This document shows positions 7,420 to 12,728 of a stretch of DNA of 12,728 bases, piece by piece. The DNA comes from Candidatus Sericytochromatia bacterium (lineage in GTDB: Bacteria; Cyanobacteriota; Sericytochromatia; UBA7694; JACMQJ01), in assembly GCA_014377055.1 (NCBI GenBank), contig JACMQJ010000061.1:1-12728 (forward strand), given 5' to 3'. How positions within the stretch are numbered: the stretch's first letter is position 1; every line of letters starts with the position of its first letter. The position numbers and the translations under genes were made by a program. Below the pieces are notes generated by a model. The model saw only the letters and a program-made list of their open reading frames with translations, ran no database searches and had not been told where the DNA came from.

Positions 7420-7524
7420 AAGATACTTAAATTATTTACATCCAAGTTTGATCTTGACCTTGAAGTTGCAATGAATCAAAATGAGTATTTGGAACTATTG
7501 AATTACTGTACTATCTATGCTTAA
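7420..7524 (+). pseudogene. Possible remnant of a coding sequence (C-terminal fragment)
   Basis: The frame is open for 34 codons between a TGA (7417-7419) and a TAA (7522-7524). Its latter part reads KFDLDLEVAMNQNEYLEL then LNYCTIYA, which has a protein-like mix of residues in a region otherwise free of genes. The only ATG (7471) would leave 17 residues and has no Shine-Dalgarno. I cannot match it to a family. It may be a decayed gene end displaced by the neighbouring insertion, or chance. Confidence 0.2.
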
Positions 7525-7526
7525 AT
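7498..7526 (+). promoter_or_regulatory. Weak promoter candidate for the helicase gene
   Basis: TTGAAT (7498-7503, 4 of 6) and TTAAAT (7521-7526, 4 of 6) are 17 nt apart and would start transcription near 7533, just before the AAGGAG at 7543. Matches of this quality are common in AT-rich DNA. Confidence 0.25.
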
Positions 7527-7542
7527 ATGTTCACGGTATTTT

Positions 7543-7548
7543 AAGGAG
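7543..7548 (+). promoter_or_regulatory. AAGGAG Shine-Dalgarno with unusually long spacing
   Basis: AAGGAG is a full-strength ribosome site but ends 18 nt before the ATG at 7567, where 5-10 nt is normal. An in-frame TAA directly precedes that ATG (7564-7566), so the reading frame cannot be extended upstream to bring a start codon closer. Either the ATG is reached by a folded leader, or the site serves something else. Confidence 0.5.
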
Positions 7549-7566
7549 ATAAAGTATTAAATTTAA

Positions 7567-10500
7567 ATGGAAGAAATTTTAATAAAGTACAAAAACAGAC
7601 TTGTTGACTTAAGTACAAGAAATAGAGCTTTGGTTTTAAAAAAATTATATAGTAAAAGAGCATTTGATATTAAAGTTTTAGATGATCTTTATAATGATAA
7701 GTCATCCAAACTAATTGAATTCATTTTGAAAAGAAGTAAAGTAAATTTCAAACTCTTAGATTCACCTTATATTGATAAATTTTCAGATAAAGAACAAGTT
7801 CAAGCAATAGTTTTATCAAAAAATTTAAAAAAGTTAAAAGATGAAATTGAGTTAGTCGAAAAAGAAAAGGGTAGCTATGATTTATATCTAGGTTATTTAT
7901 TTGCTGAAGGGCAATTTTTAGACAAAACTTTTGTTCGTTCACCTTTATTACTTTTTCCCGTGAAAATTATTCAATTGGAAGAAGAGTGGTTTTTAGTTAA
8001 TAATATTGAAGAAAATATTCAAATAAACAAAACTTTTGTAATGGGCTTTCAACAATATAACCAAATTAAAATAAAAGATTTTGAATTAGAATTTGAAGAA
8101 TTTCCTGAAACTTTTTCTATAGATTGGTTACTAAAATATTTTCTTGATAATCAAATAAAAATAAATAATGACTGTATTGATGAAACAATAATCAAATTTA
8201 AAGACTATACATCAAAGAACATACCTACTTATAAACAAGGTGAGTTATTCTTAAAGCATAATATAATTTTAGGACAATTTCCTGTTTCAAATAGTTCTTT
8301 AGGTGATGACTATAAAAAATTAATAGATAATTCACCTAAAGATGGTTTAGTCTATGAGTTACTACAGCAAAATAAAGATGAAAAAGACATTGGATCAGTT
8401 GATATAAAAAATCAGGATGAAAAAAATATTATTATTGAAGAAAAGAAGGCTTTTTTTCTCACAGATACTGATTCTAGTCAAGAAAACGCTATTTTTTTAT
8501 CTAAGAAAAATAATCAACTTGTAATATATGGTCCTCCTGGTACAGGTAAATCACAAGTAATAGTAAATTTAATTGCTGATAACTTAGCAAATAACAAGAA
8601 AATATTAATGGTTTCACAAAAAAGAGCGGCACTAGATGTTGTTTATAACCGATTAGCTAAATTTGGACTACATGAAAGAGTTGGTTTTGTTCACGATTAT
8701 AATAAAGATTGGAATGATATTTTTCAAAAAGTATTGACTACTTTAGACGGTCAAGACACGTATCGTAACAATAACTCATATAAAAAATTTAATGAATTAT
8801 CTCAGGAAATAGAATTAAATTTAAAAAAATTAGAGCAAATTGCTGAATTACTACATAAAAAAAACGATTTTGGCTTAACTTTATTTATGCTCTATTCAAA
8901 AAGTAAAAATGATACAACAAAGTATATTGATATTTTATTCCAAGATTTTTCTCAGTTTGAAAGTATAAATAATGATGAACTTATTAAAATGCTTGAAAAC
9001 ATTAGAAGTGTAGTTAATTATCTGAAATTTGACTTTAAAGAATATTTTTTATCTAAAAGAAAAGATTTCTCAAATTTTCCAGAAATAGAAAAAAAGAAAA
9101 TCATTGATTTTATTAACAAGCTTTTAGACTCTCATAAATCATTCTTAGAAAAAGAAGAACTTGTTAATAATTCCTATAAACAATCTTTTGATTTAATTAA
9201 TGATAGTAAAAACGAATTTACCAAAACAAAAAGTATCATTAAAGATAAATTTAGAGGTAATTTTTTAAGCAATGTTAGTCAAATAATAGGTAAAACTGAT
9301 TCTTTATACAAAAAAACTACCTCTAAATTTTGTGAGGATAACAATTTATTATCTAATAAAATCCAAAAATTAATTGTTTATATTGATGAAAATATTACAA
9401 TATTAAATAAGTCTGAAAAATTCTTACCAAATGAAAATTATTTAGATTTAGAAAATCTTAACTCTCTTTGTGATGAGATAAAAGTTATGAAAATATTCAA
9501 AATTAAGTATTGGAAATTATTTTTTGAAATTAAGAACAAAGTAAAAAATAATAATTTAAAAACTATTATTTCAAAAGTTGAACATACTTTGTTTGTTAAA
9601 ATGTTTATTATTCAGGTGAATACGGAGTTTCCGCTTATTGAATTTTTTTACAATGATAATAGTGACGTTTTTATTAAAAAAGTTGAGGACATAAAAAATG
9701 AACTTGTTTTGTTGAAAGAAGAGTCTGAAAAAATAAATACTTTTAAAAATAACTATTATGAAGAATTGAATAGCTCTTTATCATTTTTTTCATCTAATAG
9801 TAATAAAATAGTTAAAATTAATAGTTACTCTAATATTTTAAGTAATAAGTTTAGTATATTAATTATTTTTAATAAACTACTTTCAGACCTGACTAAATTA
9901 TCACATCCAGATAGTGAAAAGTTTACCCTTAATGTTTTTAAGCAAGAGCTTGAAAAAAGTTGTGAAGAAATTAAAAAATCTATTTTAGATTTGGATAAAA
10001 ATTTTAAGCTTAATAAAGATGATTACATATCTTTTTCTTCAAGTAACATAATAAACGAAATTGAATTTTTTACTAACGATATACAAATCGTATTTAATAA
10101 TTTTCAGGATAATCATAATTCCTTAGATAACAGTATTTATTCAATTAATGAGTTAGATACTTTTATGAAAAATATTGAATTAAATAGGCTAAATAAAAAA
10201 AGTGATAGATTTATTTTTTTGATTGATGAGTTTAAAGATAAGTTTAGCAAAACTATTAATTTAGTTGAAATAGATAAAATTAATTCTTCAAAAGATAAAC
10301 AAGATATATTATTATCAGATTTTTCAATAATAAAAGAAAGTATTTTATATAAAGAAAATATTCTTTTAGAAATTGAAAAAAAACTTGAATCTTATTTTGA
10401 TCATCACTTTATTCTAAATTTAAAAAATTTATTTGTTAATGATAATCCTAGATTTTTAAGTTTACTGGATGATATTAAAAATGAGCTAGAATTAAACTTT

Positions 10501-12297
10501 TCAAATATAAAGAACTATGATCAAATAAAAAAATTATTGAATGATAATGAAAGCTTATTAATTAGATATTGCCTAAATACTTTTGGTGAAAATGAGATTA
10601 AACTAAAACTTTCTGAAGAATCAATATTAAATACTTTTTATTTAAAATATATAGATAAAATAGAATCAGAAAATCAAAATATTCTCCAAAATTTATCAAA
10701 AGAACATGATTTAAGGTATTTAACTAAACAAGCATTAATCAAAAAAAAGGATTTCAATTTAAGCTATATAATTAACACATTAAATCAATCTATTGATGAT
10801 GGTAAGTCTTATAATCGCTTAGGCAATGATATTACTTACAAAGATATGAAATATGAGGCAGGCAAAAAAAGAAAAAGAATGACCTTAAGAAAGTATGTAA
10901 ATGAGTTTTATTCAAAAGGTTTATTTAATATTTTACCTTGCTGGCTAGTTACACCAGAGGTCGCATCAGCAATTTTTCCATTTAACAAAGAACTTTTTGA
11001 TATTGTTATTTTTGATGAAGCATCTCAAATGTTTGTTGAACAAGGAATACCATCTTTATATAGAGCAAAAAAAGCTGTTATTGCAGGTGATGATAAGCAA
11101 TTACAACCTAATGATTTGTACCAAGTAAAGATTGATGAAGATACAGATAAAGAAGAAGAGGAAGGAGATGAATACCAAGATACATCAAATTCAGATGTAA
11201 AGAGTTTATTAGACTTAGCAAAATTTAAGTATAAGAGTTCAACATTAACATATCATTATCGAGCATTATTTGAGGAGCTTATAAATTTTTCTAATTATGC
11301 TTTTTATGATGGTAAGATTCAAATAATACCAAATAGAAAAGACTCATCTATACATAAACCAATTGAAAGAATAAAAGTCGATGGAAGATGGATAGATAGA
11401 AAAAATGAAGAAGAAGGCAGAGAAATTGTTAGTTTGGTAAAACGAATACTAACCACAAGAGAAAATGACGAAACTATTGGTATAATAACTTTTAATTCCA
11501 CTCAAAAAGAATTAATAATAGAACTATTAGAGAATGAAGTACAAAATGATGTCAGTTTTAGAGAGGTTTATATAAAAGAATCTAACCGTAAAAATGGTGA
11601 TGAAGATGTTAGTTTATTTGTAAAAAATATTGAAAATGTTCAAGGTGATGAAAGAGATATAATAATATTTTCAGTGGGCTATGCTAAAAACCAGCAAGGA
11701 AAAGTAGCATCAAGTTTTGGAGCTTTAAATCAAGAAGGTGGCGAAAATAGACTTAATGTTGGTATAAGTAGAGCTAAAAGGAAAATATATTTGATAACTT
11801 CTATCGAGCCAGAAGAATTAAATGTTGATGATTCAAAGAATATAGGACCAAAACTTTTTAAAAAATATTTACAATATGCTAGAGCTATAAATGACAATAA
11901 CAAATCTGATGTTAAATCTTTATTACATTCAATTGCTAACAAAACAGGGATGGGGAGCAACAATCTTGACTTTGATAGTGACTTTGAAAATCAGGTTTAT
12001 GATGAACTTATAAAATTAAAATATGAGGTACATACACAAGTAGGGGCATCTGGTTATAGAATTGATTTGGCTATATATGATAGAAAAAGATCTGAATATA
12101 TTCTTGGTATTGAATGTGATGGTGCTATGTATCATAGCTCAAAATCTGCTAGAGAAAGAGATATATATAGACAAAAGTTTTTAGAGTCAAGAGGATGGAA
12201 AATACATAGAATATGGAGTAGAAATTGGTGGAAAGATCCTAAAAGAGAAATTAATAACATTGTTTCTGTTTTAAATGCTAATAAGTTTAAATATTAA
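7567..12297 (+). CDS. DUF4011 / SF1 helicase / Vsr-like nuclease protein (putative anti-phage defence, Hhe-like)
   Basis: This 1576-residue protein opens with a DUF4011-type signature (RLVDLSTRNRAL, 11-22). The SF1 helicase core follows: Q305 in DSSQENA; Walker A GPPGTGKS (322-329); motif Ia ILMVSQKRAALDVV (346-359); PCWLVTPE (1124-1131) and Walker B FDEASQ (1149-1154); motif III AGDDKQLQP (1173-1181); YHYRA (1229-1233); motif V VQGDERD (1358-1364); and motif VI LNVGISRAKR (1396-1405). Between Ia and II lies a ~750-residue Lys/Asn/Glu-rich helical, probably coiled-coil insert. The C-terminus (~1470-1570) is a Vsr/DUF559-like (REase_MTES_1575-type) endonuclease: D1500 in YRIDLAI, E1516 and D1518 in IECDG, YHSS with H1523, ARERD, and GWKIHRIWSRNWW. 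All ATPase and nuclease residues look intact. Family knowledge: DUF4011-helicase-Vsr proteins are reported phage-defence candidates (the Hhe group, as I recall). Here it stands alone, without the DUF3320 tail some relatives carry. Defence is inferred; a role in DNA repair is the alternative. Confidence 0.9.
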   Translation: MEEILIKYKNRLVDLSTRNRALVLKKLYSKRAFDIKVLDDLYNDKSSKLIEFILKRSKVNFKLLDSPYIDKFSDKEQVQAIVLSKNLKKLKDEIELVEKEKGSYDLYLGYLFAEGQFLDKTFVRSPLLLFPVKIIQLEEEWFLVNNIEENIQINKTFVMGFQQYNQIKIKDFELEFEEFPETFSIDWLLKYFLDNQIKINNDCIDETIIKFKDYTSKNIPTYKQGELFLKHNIILGQFPVSNSSLGDDYKKLIDNSPKDGLVYELLQQNKDEKDIGSVDIKNQDEKNIIIEEKKAFFLTDTDSSQENAIFLSKKNNQLVIYGPPGTGKSQVIVNLIADNLANNKKILMVSQKRAALDVVYNRLAKFGLHERVGFVHDYNKDWNDIFQKVLTTLDGQDTYRNNNSYKKFNELSQEIELNLKKLEQIAELLHKKNDFGLTLFMLYSKSKNDTTKYIDILFQDFSQFESINNDELIKMLENIRSVVNYLKFDFKEYFLSKRKDFSNFPEIEKKKIIDFINKLLDSHKSFLEKEELVNNSYKQSFDLINDSKNEFTKTKSIIKDKFRGNFLSNVSQIIGKTDSLYKKTTSKFCEDNNLLSNKIQKLIVYIDENITILNKSEKFLPNENYLDLENLNSLCDEIKVMKIFKIKYWKLFFEIKNKVKNNNLKTIISKVEHTLFVKMFIIQVNTEFPLIEFFYNDNSDVFIKKVEDIKNELVLLKEESEKINTFKNNYYEELNSSLSFFSSNSNKIVKINSYSNILSNKFSILIIFNKLLSDLTKLSHPDSEKFTLNVFKQELEKSCEEIKKSILDLDKNFKLNKDDYISFSSSNIINEIEFFTNDIQIVFNNFQDNHNSLDNSIYSINELDTFMKNIELNRLNKKSDRFIFLIDEFKDKFSKTINLVEIDKINSSKDKQDILLSDFSIIKESILYKENILLEIEKKLESYFDHHFILNLKNLFVNDNPRFLSLLDDIKNELELNFSNIKNYDQIKKLLNDNESLLIRYCLNTFGENEIKLKLSEESILNTFYLKYIDKIESENQNILQNLSKEHDLRYLTKQALIKKKDFNLSYIINTLNQSIDDGKSYNRLGNDITYKDMKYEAGKKRKRMTLRKYVNEFYSKGLFNILPCWLVTPEVASAIFPFNKELFDIVIFDEASQMFVEQGIPSLYRAKKAVIAGDDKQLQPNDLYQVKIDEDTDKEEEEGDEYQDTSNSDVKSLLDLAKFKYKSSTLTYHYRALFEELINFSNYAFYDGKIQIIPNRKDSSIHKPIERIKVDGRWIDRKNEEEGREIVSLVKRILTTRENDETIGIITFNSTQKELIIELLENEVQNDVSFREVYIKESNRKNGDEDVSLFVKNIENVQGDERDIIIFSVGYAKNQQGKVASSFGALNQEGGENRLNVGISRAKRKIYLITSIEPEELNVDDSKNIGPKLFKKYLQYARAINDNNKSDVKSLLHSIANKTGMGSNNLDFDSDFENQVYDELIKLKYEVHTQVGASGYRIDLAIYDRKRSEYILGIECDGAMYHSSKSARERDIYRQKFLESRGWKIHRIWSRNWWKDPKREINNIVSVLNANKFKY

Positions 12298-12314
12298 AAT
12301 ACAATCCATCCTAA

Positions 12315-12333
12315 CCCTAGTTACTGAGTAGGG
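12315..12333 (+). repeat. CCCTA/TAGGG hairpin just after the helicase stop
   Basis: A 5-bp G+C-containing stem closes a 9-nt loop, GTTACTGAG, and a further CTA/TAG pairing (12311-12313 with 12336-12338) may extend it. It starts 17 nt after the helicase stop, but an A-rich stretch rather than a T-run follows. It is more likely a repeat fragment or RNA-stabilising hairpin than an intrinsic terminator. Confidence 0.4.
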
Positions 12334-12455
12334 GGTAGAAAATACTTAAAAATATTTTGCATGTTTTGGAGAATATACTGGAAATCTTCTATATAACTTT
12401 TTTGTAAGTGGCTGAAGAACCATTATTCAGAAAAATACCTTTTTTTGAACAAATG

Positions 12456-12505
12456 GGGCTTTGGTTACTGAGCTTGTCGAACTATGTAATTATTCAGCCC
12501 TTTTT
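12456..12505 (+). terminator. Candidate rho-independent terminator made from a repeat element
   Basis: GGGCT (12456-12460) pairs with AGCCC (12496-12500), which runs straight into TTTTT (12501-12505). A second short stem inside the loop (GTTAC 12464-12468 with GTAAT 12486-12490) could stack on it. It lies between the convergent helicase and metallophosphoesterase genes, about 160 nt past the helicase stop. The T-run supports termination on the + strand. Confidence 0.5.
12464..12482 (+). repeat. GTTACTGAGCTTGTCGAAC interspersed repeat
   Basis: This 19-mer contains the core CTTGTCGAA, also present at 7360-7368, and a variant CTTAGTCGAA follows at 12524-12533. From memory, ACTGAGCTTGTCGAA (reverse TTCGACAAGCTCAGT) is the core of a short intergenic repeat found in many unrelated bacteria. 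Copy number in this genome cannot be judged from one window. Confidence 0.6.
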
Positions 12506-12535
12506 ATATTTTAAGTCTAATAGCTTAGTCGAAAT

Positions 12536-12551
12536 AGGGATTTAAATCTAT
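12536..12551 (+). repeat. 16-nt direct repeat, right copy
   Basis: AGGGATTTAAATCTAT is identical to 7341-7356. This copy includes the stop codon of the minus-strand gene (TAG at 12548-12550), so the repeat extends into coding sequence by a base or so. Confidence 0.75.
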
Positions 12552-12728
12552 CTTTTTGCTAATACTTTTGTTTCTTTTTTGATAGTGTAGTCATATAGCA
12601 TATTTCCTTTTTCATCTATAAATTGAAAATAAATACTATCTTTAGTTACTTTAAACCAAGAAAAGCCAAAACTTGCTTTGGAAAATCTAGTGTTTTTACC
12701 ACTAGATACAGGTCTTAAACCATCTCCA
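12548..12728 (-). CDS. Metallophosphoesterase, purple-acid-phosphatase-like (C-terminal 59 residues only)
   Basis: On the minus strand the frame is open from the window edge to a TAG at 12548-12550, giving 59 codons. The peptide starts GDGLRPVSSGKNTRFSKASF and continues GFSWFKVTKDSIYFQFIDEKG, then NMLYDYTIKK and a basic tail. The pattern SKASFGFSWFKV...D.IYFQFID..G..LYDYTI is typical of the last strands of purple-acid-phosphatase-like metallophosphoesterases, which end in a short beta hairpin reading [Y/F]GF..L.V....[L/I]...[F/Y]ID..G...D..T. The catalytic metal-binding part lies outside the window, so the identification rests on this tail alone. It converges on the helicase gene, and its stop codon is inside a repeat copy. 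Confidence 0.55.
   Translation of the reverse strand, partial: GDGLRPVSSGKNTRFSKASFGFSWFKVTKDSIYFQFIDEKGNMLYDYTIKKETKVLAKR

Larger units (their letters stand above)
7164..7566. other. 403-nt intergenic region between divergent sppA and helicase genes
   Basis: No complete gene is visible. From left to right it holds the sppA leader and -10 candidate (7164-7271), an AT-rich stretch, a perfect 18-nt palindrome (7319-7336) and a repeat block (7341-7371). Then comes a short open stretch (7420-7524) that may be a gene remnant, and finally the helicase leader with a distant Shine-Dalgarno (7543-7548). The repeat block is visibly less AT-rich than its surroundings, as expected of an interspersed element. 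Confidence 0.7.
12298..12547. other. Repeat-rich intergenic region after the helicase gene
   Basis: No gene is visible. It holds a CCCTA/TAGGG hairpin (12315-12333), a small CTGAA/TTCAG hairpin (12412-12430), and a terminator-like stem with a T-run (12456-12505). ATTATTCAG appears twice (12422-12430 and 12489-12497). GTTACTGAG also appears twice (12320-12328 and 12464-12472). The region ends in the right copy of the 16-nt direct repeat, which overlaps the 3' end of the next gene. The texture is that of stacked repeat fragments. Confidence 0.65.

Noticed and set aside
7748..7942. Minus-strand open frame inside the helicase N-terminus
   Set aside because: It is a shadow of the DUF4011 region with low-complexity Leu/Ile content and no start signals.
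11319..11963. Two minus-strand open frames opposite helicase motifs IV-VI
   Set aside because: The plus strand carries conserved helicase motifs throughout, so the opposite frames are by-products.
11995..12297. C-terminal domain as a true Vsr mismatch-repair nuclease
   Set aside because: It is fused to a helicase and there is no adjacent cytosine methyltransferase gene. The IECDG...YH...RIWS pattern fits the helicase-associated MTES_1575-type nuclease instead.
1..12728. CRISPR array, tRNA or rRNA genes
   Set aside because: No regularly spaced repeats and no tRNA- or rRNA-like G+C-rich segments were seen. The repeats found are few and irregularly spaced.

Overview
The window is strongly A+T-rich chromosomal DNA. 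The bacterium is probably diderm (two-membraned), because one gene product combines a Sec signal peptide, an outer-membrane-barrel-like segment and a signal peptide peptidase. Codon use is heavily AT-biased in every gene, and Shine-Dalgarno sites are present but uneven. I cannot name the taxon from the sequence alone. An AT-rich lineage outside the well-studied proteobacterial and firmicute models fits, but this is only an impression.

Layout, left to right. (1) Positions 1-3039, + strand: the 3' part of an HD-GYP cyclic-di-GMP phosphodiesterase gene, then, after only 3 nt, a 755-residue two-part GT4 glycosyltransferase with a C-terminal TPR. (2) 3047-3517, - strand: a small glycine-zipper protein. 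It converges on the glycosyltransferase and is divergent from the next gene, with which it shares a 181-nt control region. (3) 3699-4592, + strand: a UvsE-type UV damage endonuclease with its metal-binding residues intact. (4) 4737-7163, - strand: an 808-residue SppA-type peptidase with tandem S49 domains behind an unusual N-terminal beta-barrel-like segment. (5) 7164-7566: a 403-nt non-coding stretch with a perfect 18-nt palindrome and an interspersed repeat. (6) 7567-12297, + strand: a 1576-residue DUF4011 / SF1 helicase / Vsr-like nuclease protein, an architecture associated with anti-phage defence. (7) 12298-12547: repeat-rich intergenic DNA with a terminator-like hairpin. (8) 12548-12728, - strand: the last 59 codons of a gene whose product resembles the C-terminus of purple-acid-phosphatase-like metallophosphoesterases.

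How the genes fit together. The first two genes look like one transcription unit linking c-di-GMP turnover to surface polysaccharide or glycoprotein synthesis. The middle genes appear to be independent housekeeping or stress functions (envelope glycine-zipper protein, UV repair, envelope proteolysis). The large helicase-nuclease stands alone. Its two flanking intergenic regions carry fragments of the same repeat family, including an identical 16-mer in the same orientation at 7341 and 12536. This would suit a single-gene defence cassette inserted between ordinary genes, although intergenic repeats could also be there by chance.
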